Assembly: GCF_004801255.1 (NCBI RefSeq)
Contig: NZ_CP036295.1
Location: forward strand, 991,001-1,055,000
From: Desulfovibrio desulfuricans
Lineage (GTDB): Bacteria > Desulfobacterota > Desulfovibrionia > Desulfovibrionales > Desulfovibrionaceae
DNA length: 64,000 nt
Direction: 5' to 3'
The notes beneath the pieces were generated by a model, which saw only the letters and a program-made list of their open reading frames with translations, searched no databases and was not told the origin of the DNA. The first letter of the stretch is position 1; each line of letters starts with the position of its first letter. The position numbers were made by a program, and so were the translations under genes. Shown here in pieces: positions 34,292-44,200 of the stretch.

Positions 34292-35050
34292 ATGTCCGTA
34301 TCTTCTGCGCGTCTTGCCTTGCTGAACGGCGGGGTGGTCGCATCTGGCAATCTGGCCGAGGGGCTGGCGGTGGACTTTGCCGCCTTGATGGCTGTGGCGC
34401 TGCCGCAGGCCGACGTAGCCGCGCTAGATAAAATGCGCGCTGCTGCGGCGCTTGGCGTGTCAAAACGTATGCTGCTGGCTGGCGAGATTGTGCTTGATGC
34501 CGTGGGGCGGCAGGGGCTGACGGCCCTTGCCGGGCATGCCTCTGATACTGTCAGGGGGTGGGTGTGTTATGCGCTGGCGCACGATTACGAGCGCCACGCT
34601 GCCGCCAAGCCGCTAGAGCTGTTGCTGGAGGCTGTGCGCCCCCTGGCGGACGATGCGCATTTTGGCGTGCGCGAGTGGGCGTGGCTGGCCGTGCGGCCCC
34701 ACATTGCCCGGCAGCCGAAGCTGGCCATCAGCCTGCTTGCGGGCTGGACGGCCGATCCCTCCGAGCGGGTGCGCCGCTTTGCCTGTGAAAGCACGCGGCC
34801 GCGCGGGGTGTGGTGCGCGCACATGAGCATTCTTAAAGAAAACCCGGAGCTGGGGTTGCCCGTGCTTGAGCCGCTCAAGGCTGACCCCTCGGTCTACGTG
34901 CAGGACAGCGTAGGCAACTGGCTGAACGACGCCGCCAAATCCCAGCCGCAGTGGGTACGCGCCCTCTGCGCCGCCTGGCTTGGTCAGGATGCGGGCAAGC
35001 CCACTGCCCATATCTGCAAAAAGGCACTGCGCAGTCTGGCAAAAAAATAA
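34292..35050 (+). CDS. AlkD/AlkC-like DNA alkylation repair protein (HEAT-like repeats)
   Basis: The 252-residue product starts at 34292 behind AAGGAGCGG. It is almost wholly alpha-helical, with HEAT-like repeats. The segment DPSERVRRFACESTRPRGVW followed by GLPVLEPLKADPSVYVQDSV and GNWLNDAAKSQP matches the conserved core of the YhaZ/AlkC branch of DNA alkylation repair glycosylases, which excise N3- and N7-alkylpurines without base flipping. Catalytic function is family inference; the exact substrate was not deduced. It follows the small HTH gene after 99 bases. Confidence 0.78.
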   Translation: MSVSSARLALLNGGVVASGNLAEGLAVDFAALMAVALPQADVAALDKMRAAAALGVSKRMLLAGEIVLDAVGRQGLTALAGHASDTVRGWVCYALAHDYERHAAAKPLELLLEAVRPLADDAHFGVREWAWLAVRPHIARQPKLAISLLAGWTADPSERVRRFACESTRPRGVWCAHMSILKENPELGLPVLEPLKADPSVYVQDSVGNWLNDAAKSQPQWVRALCAAWLGQDAGKPTAHICKKALRSLAKK

Positions 35051-35137
35051 AATTTTGCGCAAGGTATGTGAAGGCCCGTACCGGCTGGCTGCAATAGATG
35101 GCAGGCAGAGCGGCACGGGCCTTTATCGCTGCGACAG

Positions 35138-35185
35138 CGGCATTCCGGCGGGCGGCAGATCAGTACGCCGCCCGCCGGGATGCCG
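35138..35185. terminator. Bidirectional terminator hairpin
   Basis: A 19-bp stem with one G-T pair (35138-35156 with 35167-35185) and a 10-base loop lies between the convergent alkylation-repair and M18 peptidase genes, ending 5 bases before the peptidase stop. A second inverted pair GGCCCGT/ACGGGCC surrounds 35072-35121. Confidence 0.75.
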
Positions 35186-35189
35186 TATG

Positions 35190-36575
35190 CTATATCTGTG
35201 CTTCGAGAAACGCGCGAAAGGCCTGCTTGGTGGCGAACAGGTCGGCGCTGCTGGACAGTTCAAAGGGGCTGTGCATGGACAGTATGGCAGGCCCAAGGTC
35301 GATGACCTGCATGCCGTATGCGGCCAGAAACAGGGCCACTGTGCCGCCGCCGCCATGGTCGACCTTGCCGAGTTCCGCCGCCTGCCAGGCAATGCCCTTG
35401 CCGTTGAAAAGCCCGCGCAGAACACCAAAAAACTCCGCATCGGCCTCGCTGGCGCCGTACTTGCCCCGCGAGCCGGTAAACTTGGAAAACACTGGCCCGT
35501 AGCCCAGCAGGGCGGCATTCTGTTTTTCGTGCAAATCCTGATAGTCGGGGTCCAGGGCTGCGGAAACGTCGGCGGAAAGGGCGCGGGTTTCAAGCAGCAC
35601 GTGTGAGGACGGAACGTTTTTTTCCCACGCGCGGGCAAGGTCTTCGATGCAGTATTGCATAAAGCGCGAGGCCGCGCCCGTCGCGCCGTCCGAGCCGATC
35701 TCCTCCTTGTCCCAGAACATGACTGCCATGCTGCGCCCGGTGGCTTCGGCCTCCAGCAGGGCCTCCAGCGCGGTAAACACGCAGATGCGGTCGTCCTGCC
35801 CGTAGCCGCCGATCATGGCCTTGTCAAAGCCTACAAAGCGGGCCGGGCCAGCGGGCACGGCCTGAAGCTCGGCGGTGATAAAGTCTTCTTCGCAGATACC
35901 GTATTTTTTGTGCAGCAGCTCGAGCAGCTGTGTCTTGACCGGATCCTTGGGGGCGTCGTCCTTACTTGTTTTGCTCGCCTTTGGGGTGCTGTGGGCCAGG
36001 ATGATATTGAGTTTTTCGGCCTCAAATGCTTCGCTTACGGGCTGCGTGACCTGCTTCTGCGCCAGGTGGGGCAAAAGATCTGCAATGCAGAACACGGGTT
36101 CGCCCGGCTTTTCGCCAATGGTTACGGCCAGGGTTTCGCCGTTTTCGCGCACAATGACTCCGTGCAGGGCCAAGGGGCGCGCCAGCCACTGATATTTGCG
36201 GATGCCGCCGTAATAGTGGGTTTTGGCCTGCGCCACGCCCGGCTGCTCCACAATGGGGCGCTGCTTGAAGTCAAGGCGCGGCGTATCGGCATGGGCCGCC
36301 AGCAGCGACAGCCCCTGGCTCAGCGGCAGCGCGCCCTTGCGGGCGGCAAATATGGCCTTGCCGCGCAGGGGCCGCATGACCCTGTCGCCGCCAAAGTCTT
36401 CTGCATAGCCGTTTTCGGCAAGACGCTGGCGCACGTATTCCACGGTTTCGCGTTCTGTTTTGCAGCGGGTAAGAAATTCAATGTAGCGCTGGGCGAGAGC
36501 TTCCATTTCCTTGCGGGTCTTGGCGTCGGCGTCGTCCCAGATGTTTTTGGGTTTGTAGGCAAGCGACTTTTCCAT
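35190..36575 (-). CDS. M18-family zinc aminopeptidase
   Basis: The 461-residue product starts MEKSLAYKPKNIWDDADAKT behind AAAAGGAATAG. M18 metal ligands are recognisable: LLAAHADTPRLDFKQRPI (His, with Asp), FWDKEEIGSDGATGAASRF (Glu-Glu and Asp), and near the C-terminus ILSMHSPFELSSSADLFATK (His). Cytosolic M18 enzymes remove N-terminal, often acidic or hydrophobic, residues from peptides. It is the last gene of a folC-selA-M18 run on the minus strand, 39 bases after selA. Confidence 0.93.
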   Translation of the reverse strand: MEKSLAYKPKNIWDDADAKTRKEMEALAQRYIEFLTRCKTERETVEYVRQRLAENGYAEDFGGDRVMRPLRGKAIFAARKGALPLSQGLSLLAAHADTPRLDFKQRPIVEQPGVAQAKTHYYGGIRKYQWLARPLALHGVIVRENGETLAVTIGEKPGEPVFCIADLLPHLAQKQVTQPVSEAFEAEKLNIILAHSTPKASKTSKDDAPKDPVKTQLLELLHKKYGICEEDFITAELQAVPAGPARFVGFDKAMIGGYGQDDRICVFTALEALLEAEATGRSMAVMFWDKEEIGSDGATGAASRFMQYCIEDLARAWEKNVPSSHVLLETRALSADVSAALDPDYQDLHEKQNAALLGYGPVFSKFTGSRGKYGASEADAEFFGVLRGLFNGKGIAWQAAELGKVDHGGGGTVALFLAAYGMQVIDLGPAILSMHSPFELSSSADLFATKQAFRAFLEAQI

Positions 36576-36614
36576 AATGCTATTCCTTTTATGCCGCCAG
36601 ATGGCTGGCTTTAT

Positions 36615-38051
36615 TTATGATGCCTGGCTGGTTGCAGCGGTCAGGGCCTGACGCAGCACGCGCAGCACTTCGGGGTATTCTCTGACATCAAGCGTGCGGG
36701 GGTCAAGGCAGAAAGCGTCGTCCTCCAGCCTGCCTATGAGCGGGGGCACTGTTTCCAGCAGGGCGGTCTTGAGGGCTGTGGGAGTGCACCGCAGGGGTTT
36801 GAGCCGCACCAGGGTGGTGGGCAAATCATACTGCGGAAAGGCCCCGCCGCCCACGCGCGATACGTCTTGGCGCAGGCTCACCTCGCACAGCTGCTCCTGC
36901 GCGTTGATGTTCTTGCGCAGCCGGTTGGCCAGGTTGCGGGCGGCTTTGGCGAGCTCTGCCGGGGGGCAGGTGATCATGCGCAGGGTGGGCACTCTTTTGC
37001 GGGCCTGCTCCGGGTCAAGGTACAGGCGCAGGGTTGCCTCCAGCGCGGAGAGGCAAAGCTTGTCGCAGCGCAGGGCGCGCGTGAGCGGGTTGTGTTTGAG
37101 CTGGTCGACCATGTCCTTGCGCCCTGTGATGATGCCCGCCTGCGGCCCGCCGAGCACCTTGTCGCCAGAAAATGTGGCAATGTCCGCACCTTGCGAAAGG
37201 ACTTCGGGAACCGTCGGCTCGTTGGGCAGCCCGCAGGATGAAAAATCCATGAGGCTGCCGCTGCCAAGGTCTTCGATCAGGGGCAGGCCGTGCGCGTGCG
37301 CCAGCGCCGAAAGTTCGGACAACCCCACGGCGGCATGGAAGCCCACAATGCGGTAGTTTGAAGTATGCACCCGCATGAGGGCGCGGGTATTTTCATTAAT
37401 GGCGGCGCTGTAATCGCGCAGATGGGTGCGGTTGGTCGCCCCTACCTCGCGCAGGGTCGCGCCGCTCTTTTCCATTACTTCGGGTATGCGGAAGCTGCCG
37501 CCGATTTCTACCAGCTCGCCGCGCGAGACAATGACCTCGCCGCCCTTGCAGAAGGTATCAAGCACAAGCAGCACGGCTGCGGCGTTGTTGTTGACCACAA
37601 GGGCAGCCTCGGCTCCGGTGATGCGGCAGATGAGCTCCTCGACCAGGGCATGGCGGCTGCCTCGACCGCCGGTGGTCAGATCAAGCTCCAGATTGCAGTA
37701 GCCGGTAGCGGCCCGCATGACGGCCTGCCGGGCTTCTTCCGCCAGCACAGAGCGCCCCATGTTGGTGTGCACCACAACCCCCGTGCCGTTGAGGGCCGAT
37801 CTGAAGCGGGGCTGCAGCCTGCGTTGCACAAATGCCAGCAGCGCGGGCAGTTGGATTTCCAGGCCCAGTTCTTCGGCATTTTGGCAGGCTCCGGCGCGGA
37901 TGGCCGCGCGCTTGCTGTCCCAAAAGGCGGCCACAAGGTCGCGCAAAAGCGCGTGCGGCGTCTGCTGGTTGTCGCCCAGGGCGGCATCGACGCGGTGCAG
38001 GGCGGCAAGGCTTGCATCAACAGAGGGGATGGCGCGAAAGAGATTTTGCAT
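36615..38051 (-). CDS. selA: L-seryl-tRNA(Sec) selenium transferase
   Basis: The 478-residue PLP enzyme converts Ser-tRNA(Sec) to Sec-tRNA(Sec) using selenophosphate. Features: N-terminal NLFRAIPSVD, LNGTGVVVHTNMGRSVLAEE, TGAEAALVVNNNAAAVLLVL, and the PLP lysine in ATFSGDKVLGGPQAGII at about residue 297. AAGGACGCCC precedes the ATG. Its presence implies selenoprotein synthesis, expected in sulfate reducers with selenocysteine formate dehydrogenases and hydrogenases. selB and selC are not visible here. Confidence 0.96.
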   Translation of the reverse strand: MQNLFRAIPSVDASLAALHRVDAALGDNQQTPHALLRDLVAAFWDSKRAAIRAGACQNAEELGLEIQLPALLAFVQRRLQPRFRSALNGTGVVVHTNMGRSVLAEEARQAVMRAATGYCNLELDLTTGGRGSRHALVEELICRITGAEAALVVNNNAAAVLLVLDTFCKGGEVIVSRGELVEIGGSFRIPEVMEKSGATLREVGATNRTHLRDYSAAINENTRALMRVHTSNYRIVGFHAAVGLSELSALAHAHGLPLIEDLGSGSLMDFSSCGLPNEPTVPEVLSQGADIATFSGDKVLGGPQAGIITGRKDMVDQLKHNPLTRALRCDKLCLSALEATLRLYLDPEQARKRVPTLRMITCPPAELAKAARNLANRLRKNINAQEQLCEVSLRQDVSRVGGGAFPQYDLPTTLVRLKPLRCTPTALKTALLETVPPLIGRLEDDAFCLDPRTLDVREYPEVLRVLRQALTAATSQAS

Positions 38052-38144
38052 GGGCGTCCTTTTTTAATGCCAAAAGTGCAGCGCAGCAGCTTGCGCGGAT
38101 CCAGCAGCCACGGCGGCCTGCACAACGGGCAGACCGCGCAGGCC

Positions 38145-39446
38145 TCAGGCTTGCCGGGCCTGTGGCTGCAGCAATCCCTGCGGATGCAGCGTAAAAAATT
38201 CCGACAGCAGATACAGCGAGCCTGTCATAAGTATGGGGCGTGCTTCGCTGGCCTCTGGCACAGCCTGCGCCAGCGTCAGCGCCTGTGCCAGCGCCTGCGG
38301 CCCCTGCGGCAGGGCCTGGGCCGTGGCGGGCGGCAGGCTGTTGCAGGCCTCGACAATGTCTTCTGCGGCGGCGGCCCGGTGGTTGTCGAGCGTGATCACA
38401 AACATGGGGGCTTCGCCAAGGTAGTGCTTGAGCATTTGGGCGGCGGGCAGCCAGTCTTTGTCCGCCAGACAGGAAAAGACGGCCCCGGCAGGTTTGAGGC
38501 CGTCGGCGCGCAAAGCCTTGATAAGGGCTGCCATGCCGTGCGGATTGTGCGCCCCGTCAAGCAGCAGCGGGGGCAGCAGGCCGTCGACGCCGGGCAGGCG
38601 TTGCAGGCGGCCCGGCATGAATGCCTGCGCCAGACCATGCGTCTGCGCCTGGGCATCGTGGGCATTTTTGTGCAGCAGCGGGGCGAGTTGTTGCCAGGCA
38701 GCAAGCGCCAGACCGGCGTTGGTGCGCTGGTGCGGGCCGTTAAGCCCAAGGCGCGAACCGGCGGCTATGGGGCTGGCCTTGATGAGTGGCGCTTTGTGGG
38801 CGCGGGCGGCTACATCCAGCGCATTGGCGGCGTCAGGAAACTGCGCGACGCTGCATACAGGCGCTGGGCCGCGTATGGCAGCGGCCTTGTCGGCGGCAAT
38901 GTCGGCAAGCGTGGGGCCGATGATATCCCTATGATCGAGGGCAATGGGGGCATAGCACAAAAGGTCGGCGGCCACGGCGGTTGTTGCATCATGCCTGCCG
39001 CCAAGGCCAGCTTCAAGCACGGCAAGCTCCACGCCTTCACGCGCAAAAACCAGCAGGGCGAGTACGGTAAGAAATTCAAAGTAGGTCAGGTCGGGGGCGA
39101 CGGCCATAACCTGATTGGCCGATTCGACCCATGATTCCGCAGGCCACGGGGCGCATACGCCATGCTCTGGCCCGCCGATGCGGATGCGCTCGGTGGGGCT
39201 GACAAAGTGCGGCGAGGTGTACAGGCCGACACGACAGCCGTGCGCCATGGCAAGCGAAGCCAAAAATGCCGATGTGGATCCCTTGCCGTTTGTGCCCAGT
39301 ACCTGCGCCACAACAAAGGGCGGGCGGGTAAGGCTCAGAGCTGCCAGCGCCCGGCGCATGCGGCCAAGCCCCATATCCATATGAAAAAGTCCCAGGCTGT
39401 CCAGATGGCGCTGAATATCCGCAGGAGTGGTGAACATGTTATTCAT
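38145..39446 (-). CDS. folC: Folylpolyglutamate/dihydrofolate synthase
   Basis: The 433-residue Mur-ligase-type enzyme adds glutamates to folates. The P-loop is VLGTNGKGSTSAFLASL, followed by GLYTSPHFVSPTERIRI. AVLEAGLGGRHDATTAV and CYAPIALDHRDIIGPTLADI are further hallmarks, and LLDGAHNPHGMAALI begins the C-terminal domain. It lies 93 bases upstream of selA on the same strand. Start codon choice among the first ATGs (residues 1 or 4) is uncertain. Confidence 0.95.
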   Translation of the reverse strand: MNNMFTTPADIQRHLDSLGLFHMDMGLGRMRRALAALSLTRPPFVVAQVLGTNGKGSTSAFLASLAMAHGCRVGLYTSPHFVSPTERIRIGGPEHGVCAPWPAESWVESANQVMAVAPDLTYFEFLTVLALLVFAREGVELAVLEAGLGGRHDATTAVAADLLCYAPIALDHRDIIGPTLADIAADKAAAIRGPAPVCSVAQFPDAANALDVAARAHKAPLIKASPIAAGSRLGLNGPHQRTNAGLALAAWQQLAPLLHKNAHDAQAQTHGLAQAFMPGRLQRLPGVDGLLPPLLLDGAHNPHGMAALIKALRADGLKPAGAVFSCLADKDWLPAAQMLKHYLGEAPMFVITLDNHRAAAAEDIVEACNSLPPATAQALPQGPQALAQALTLAQAVPEASEARPILMTGSLYLLSEFFTLHPQGLLQPQARQA

Positions 39447-39617
39447 GCGGCCAGCTTAGCGCAAAGCGCCGCGTATGTCAGCGGCAGAGCTGCTGCCCGC
39501 TGCGGTATGCCGCACCGAGCGGACCGCGTGCGCACTCAGATAAACGTGAGCGCTTGACGCCGTGGGGTGCTATCTCTATATTGTGCGCCACGCAAGGGCG
39601 CGTTGCGCCCGCCGTAT

Positions 39618-39694
39618 GCGCCCGTAGCTCAGTTGGATAGAGCAGGAACCTTCTAAGTTCTTGGTCAGGGGTTCGATTCCTCTCGGGCGCGCCA
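39618..39694 (+). tRNA. tRNA-Arg (anticodon TCT)
   Basis: A full cloverleaf can be folded: acceptor GCGCCCG/CGGGCGC, D-arm GCTC...GAGC, anticodon stem GGAAC/GTTCT with loop CTTCTAA giving anticodon TCT, and T-arm with TTCGATT. CCA is encoded. It reads AGA codons. Its 3' half is duplicated at 53462-53506, marking it as an integration target. Confidence 0.95.
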
Positions 39695-39699
39695 ATAAA
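39655..39699 (+). repeat. Left attachment-like repeat (3' half of tRNA-Arg)
   Basis: 45 bases from the anticodon loop through the CCA end and 5 bases beyond recur at 53462-53506 with one mismatch (A39667/T53474). The intact tRNA copy is here. This is the typical attL/attR geometry of tRNA-targeting integrases. Confidence 0.85.
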
Positions 39700-39702
39700 A
39701 TC

Positions 39703-39741
39703 AAGCTCTTATGGATAATAAGCCATAAGAGCTTTTTCTTT
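39703..39741 (+). terminator. Terminator of tRNA-Arg
   Basis: A perfect 12-bp stem (39703-39714 with 39723-39734) with an 8-base loop is followed by TTTCTTTT. It lies 8 bases after the tRNA end. Confidence 0.9.
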
Positions 39742-40144
39742 TGCCCCACACCTGCCCCACGCACTGTATTTTTGCTGAAAAAAAAACAACTCAGCCAATG
39801 TCAGGCAAAAGCCGTTCAAATGGCGTGGCGCAATGCGCGGCGTTTTCGTGGTGGGGTAACCCCGCGCGCAACGCAAGGGCGCAATCGTAGCCGCATAATC
39901 AAAAAAAAGGCCCCAGGGGGCCGTTCAGACAGATGACAAAGCCCGTCCGCGGGTTTTGCGCCGCCATCTTCGGCAGAGCCGCCGGGCGGAAAGGCAGGGC
40001 AATCCGTCGCTGAGGCGCGGCAAAGCACAACCTGCTGCTGATTCCCGGTCGTGTTGACTTTGCCAACACTCTCAACGGCCCCGTAGGCTGTTCTTCTTCT
40101 TCTTCTTCGTCTTTTTCTTCATTCCCCTTTCATTGGCGCATGCG
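39742..40144. other. Gap with LuxR terminator and TTC microsatellite
   Basis: No gene was recognised. On the minus strand GGCCCCCTGGGGCC followed by eight T's (39901-39922) is a good rho-independent terminator for the luxR-type gene. At 40091-40108 there are six TTC units in a row, followed by a T-rich tract. The rest holds no recognisable integrase remnant. Confidence 0.6.
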
Positions 40145-40897
40145 TCAAACGTCAAGCAAACCAAAGGCGATGGCGCGCGCAACCGCATGGCTGCGGGTTG
40201 CGACCTCAAGTTCCCCCATTGCCTTCGCAATATGGTAGTCTACTGTTTTCGTCCCCACCCCAAGCTTCACGGCAATTTCCCTGCTCGACAGCCCCTGTGC
40301 AACCCACAGCAGGCATTCCCGTTCCCGCCCGGTCAGCGTGAGATCGCCAGCGCTGCGCTCCACCCCTTGAAGCTGTATCTGCATTCGGGTGTGTGCATGC
40401 AGCGCGGCAATCTGGGCAACATACCCCCATTCCGCCATGAGATGTTCAAACTCAACGGGCCGCATATCGTTTGACAACGACATGCCCGCAATGGGGTACC
40501 GGCCGGGGGCGCGCAGGGGAATGACAATGCCAACGGACATGCCGCACTCCGCGGCCTCGTTGACGATGCGGCGCTGAACCCGCGTCAGGTGGTGGCCTCG
40601 GTCCGGCCAAAGGGGCAAAGAATCGCGGCCAACCCGCAATGGCGCAAGGCTGCCCATGCAATGCTGCACAACCGGGTCGTTGCGATAATACTGCTCCGTT
40701 TGGTAGCGCTGCTGATAGGCGGCCGGAAAGTTGGACAAGGTTTCGACCTCAACGGCTATGCCGGTGGTTCCGGCATAGCCGTACATCATGAGGTCAAATC
40801 CCAATGATTTCAGAAAAGAGGTGGTCGCGCGCCACGTTTCGTGGACGGATTCGGTAGCGCCAAGGCCCGTGAGAAAATCGTCAAGGCAGCCGTTCAT
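40145..40897 (-). CDS. LuxR-type regulator with autoinducer-binding-like domain
   Basis: The 250-residue product has an N-terminal domain (about 20-165) of the LuxR autoinducer-binding type: YQQRYQTEQYYRNDPVVQHC carries the conserved Asp-Pro pair, and MSVGIVIPLRAPGRYPIAGM fits the later conserved region. Tryptophans that contact acyl-homoserine lactones in TraR/LuxR appear replaced (Tyr, and Arg/Val around 85), so the ligand may differ. Residues 180-245 are a LuxR HTH (LTGRERECLLWVAQGLSSRE, VGTKTVDYHIAKAMGEL). No LuxI-type gene is in the window. It diverges from the first autotransporter and is the only regulator in the island. Confidence 0.88.
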   Translation of the reverse strand: MNGCLDDFLTGLGATESVHETWRATTSFLKSLGFDLMMYGYAGTTGIAVEVETLSNFPAAYQQRYQTEQYYRNDPVVQHCMGSLAPLRVGRDSLPLWPDRGHHLTRVQRRIVNEAAECGMSVGIVIPLRAPGRYPIAGMSLSNDMRPVEFEHLMAEWGYVAQIAALHAHTRMQIQLQGVERSAGDLTLTGRERECLLWVAQGLSSREIAVKLGVGTKTVDYHIAKAMGELEVATRSHAVARAIAFGLLDV

Positions 40898-41080
40898 GGC
40901 GGGGCCTATTTTTTTTGTAGGTGAATAATAAGTAAAACCGGTCTGGTACGCTTGCTGTTTAGTAATTCTACTAGTTGCCCCGCCAGCTGTCTATTTGTAT
41001 TAGCTCTTATAGAACTAGAAAATTGTTTGAGACTCTGAGCTGTTGGCGGATTATTTGAAAGGCGGAACACGCTTGCGGTG
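40898..41080. other. Divergent control region of luxR-type gene and autotransporter 1
   Basis: With the following leader this makes a 345-base AT-rich intergenic region. A small TAGTA-N4-TACTA dyad occurs at 40960-40973. No convincing promoter hexamers could be fixed. It is present once only; autotransporters 2 and 3 have just the leader repeat upstream. Confidence 0.4.
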
Positions 41081-41242
41081 CACACAGCCAGCCTTGAGGT
41101 AATTTTCTGTGTCGAATTTCGGCAAAAATATCGCAGGCAGACGCAATGCGCAGCGTACTGGTGGGGACAGATAGGGCGGTTGCCGCAGCCCCCTTGAAGC
41201 CGCGTGGAAGAATAAAACAGTATAACCGCAAGGACCAGTGCC
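41081..41242 (+). repeat. Leader repeat, copy 1
   Basis: 162 bases immediately before the GTG start recur without length change at 44729-44890 (nearly identical) and 49352-49513 (more diverged in the middle). It ends in GCAAGGACCAGTGCC, which holds the ribosome site AAGGA. Confidence 0.9.
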
Positions 41243-44200
41243 GTGTTTTCATTCCCTCACCTGTGCGGGCGTCGTCGTACGTTTTTTCTCCCGGCGGGGT
41301 TCAACCGCCTGCGCCGTTTTTTGGGCGCTCTCAACATGGTTATTCTGTTCCTGCTGCTGGAACTGGCAGCCGCGCCTTGCGCATTGGCGACCACGTATAA
41401 TGTATCTGGAATCAAGTTCGGCAGCAGCATCAGTGCTGGTGACGAGTGGGTTGTGTCAATCGGCAATACGCTAGAAACCTACGGCGTGGCGAACTCCGGC
41501 ACGCTGGCGAACTCCGGCACGCTGAACAATCATGACTATCTGCCGAACGCAAACGGCGGCACGCTGACGAACTCTGGCACGCTGAACAATTACTTTCGAC
41601 TGGCGAATTCCAGCACGCTGACGAACACCGGCACGCTGAACAACTACAGCTCTCTGGGGAACTCCGGCACGCTGACGAACACCGGCACGTTAACGAACAA
41701 CAGCCAGATGGTGAACGGCGGCATACTGACGAACTCCGGCATACTGACGAACACCGGCACACTGGATAACACCGGCACGCTGAACAATTATAACTATCTG
41801 ACGAACGAAAGCGGCGGCACGCTGACGAACTCCGGCACGCTGAACAATGACTACCGGTTGACGAACTCCGGCACGCTGAACAATCAAAGCAGCGGTAGGC
41901 TGACGAACTCCGGCAGGCTGACGAACTCCGGCAGGCTGACGAACACCGGCACGTTGACGAACACTGACACACTGACGAACGAAAGCGGCGGCACATTGAC
42001 GAACGAAAGCGGCGGCACGCTGACGAACACCGGCACGCTGACGAACAACCTCGGCGGCATGCTGACGAACACCGGCACTCTGAACAATGTCTATTTGTTG
42101 ATAAACACCGGCACGCTGACGAACGAAAGCGGCGGCACGCTGACGAACGAAGACGGTGCCACGCTGACGAACGAAAGCGGCGGCACATTGACGAACGAAA
42201 ACGGTGCCACGCTGACGAATACCGGCACGCTGACGAACAACCGTGGCGGCACGCTGACGAACGAAAGCGGCGGCACGCTGACGAACGAAAGCGGCGGCAC
42301 ATTGACGAACGAAGACGGTGCCACGCTGACGAACTCCGGCACGCTGACGAACAACAGCGGCAGCACGTTGATGAACAACGGCACGCTGACGAACGAAAGC
42401 GGCGGCACGCTGACGAACACCGGTACGCTGATGAACGTCATCACACTGACGAACAACGGCACGTTGACGAACTCCGGCAGGCTGGACAGTTACTACTGGT
42501 TGGCGAACTCCGGCAGGCTGACGAACACCGGCACGTTGAACAACCTCCACAACCTGACGAACTCCGGCAGGCTGACGAACACCGGCACGCTGACGAACTC
42601 CGGCATGCTCACGAACAACAGCAGCGGCACGCTGACGAACACCGGCACGCTGAACAACTACAGCTTTCTGGGGAACACCGGCACGCTGACGAACTCCGGC
42701 ACGCTGAACAATTATAACTATCTGACGAACGAAAGCGGCGGCACGCTGACGAACAACAGTGGCGGCAGGCTGACGAACTCCGACAGGCTGACGAACTCCG
42801 GCACGCTGACGAATGACGACACGCTGACGAACGACGGCACGTTGACAAGCTCCGGCATGCTCACGAACAACAGCGGCGGCACGCTGACGAACACTAACAC
42901 GCTGACAAGCTCCGGCATGCTTACGAACAACAGCGGCGGCACGCTGACGAACGAAAGCGGTGGCACGCTGACGAACTCCGGCACACTAACGAACACCGGC
43001 ACGCTGACGAACTCCGGCACGCTGACAAGCTCCGGCATGCTGACGAACGAAAGCGGCGGCACGCTGACAAACTCCGGCACGCTGACAAGCTCCGGCACGC
43101 TCAACAATTACGGCTCCATCGACAATTCTGGCGGCACGCTGACCGTGGCCAGCGGCGGCGCATACAAGGGCTATTCCGGCTCCAGTTTGCGCAGCGGCAC
43201 GTTCAAGGTGCTTTCCGGTGGATCGCTCGGCATGGCTGTTGGCTCCAGCCTGAACGTGAACAGCCTCTCTTTTTCCTCCGGGGGGGCATACTCCATTCTG
43301 GGTTCAAGAACAGGCACGGTAACGCTGTACGGAGCGGTCAACCTGCTCGACAGTTCGGACACGGCGTACACGGGCACGCTAACCAAGACCAGCAGCGGGT
43401 TTTTATTTTCAACTGTTTTTTCCGCCACGTCCGGGGCCAGTTTTGCCACGCTCACCTATACGGCCAAAAATCTGGGCGAAGTGGTGAGCGGCAACGCCAG
43501 CGCGCTGGACGGCGTGCGCGCAAGCGCCGCGTCTGGCTCATCCGTGGCAAGCTACTTCAACAGGCTGTACACCAGCAACGATTCCAGGCAGGTGCAGAGC
43601 GCCGTGCAGCAAACCGCGGGCGAGGGCGTGGTGAACGGCGGGCGGCTTGTTCTGGCTCAGGCGCAGGCCTTTCACGGGGCCATAGGCCAGCAGCAAAGCA
43701 GCTTTGGCTCCGGGCAGCATTCCCTGGCCCTGGGCGCGGCGCCGGGCTTTTGGTCCACGGCCGGGCAGCAGGGGGGCGACGTGTTTGCAACCATGAGCGG
43801 CGATTCCGGCCTGTTGCAGACCCTGGCGCAAATTGGGGCCATGAACAGCGCAAACCAGGGGCCGCAGCGCTCGGACGCCGTGGAATTTCGTGGGCAGGCG
43901 CACTGGCTGCATCAGGGCGCGCACGACGGCCTGAGCGGCTACGATGCCGAGATGGGCCTGGCGGCGCTGGGCTACGACACGCCGGTTTCCGAAAACGTGC
44001 GTATCGGCTTTGCCGGGGGCTTCAGCGGCGGGCAGTCGCGCGGGGCGGGCGTTACCAGCAACGTAAAGTCGTGGTTTTTTGGCCCTTATTACACCTTGAA
44101 GCTCGGCCAGATCACGCTTGATGGCGATGTGACCTATACCTACAGCCAGGGCAGCATGAACGGCAGTTACAGCTTCCCCGTGGCGGATTCCACCTCCGGC

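Noticed and set aside
37365-39134. 589-residue plus-strand frame opposite selA and folC
   Set aside because: It is antisense to two well-recognised enzymes, has low-complexity composition and no recognisable domain.
40091-40108. TTC microsatellite as a phase-variation switch for the LuxR-type gene
   Set aside because: It lies downstream of the stop codon, outside the coding frame and promoter, and the unit is 3 bases, so slippage would not shift a frame.
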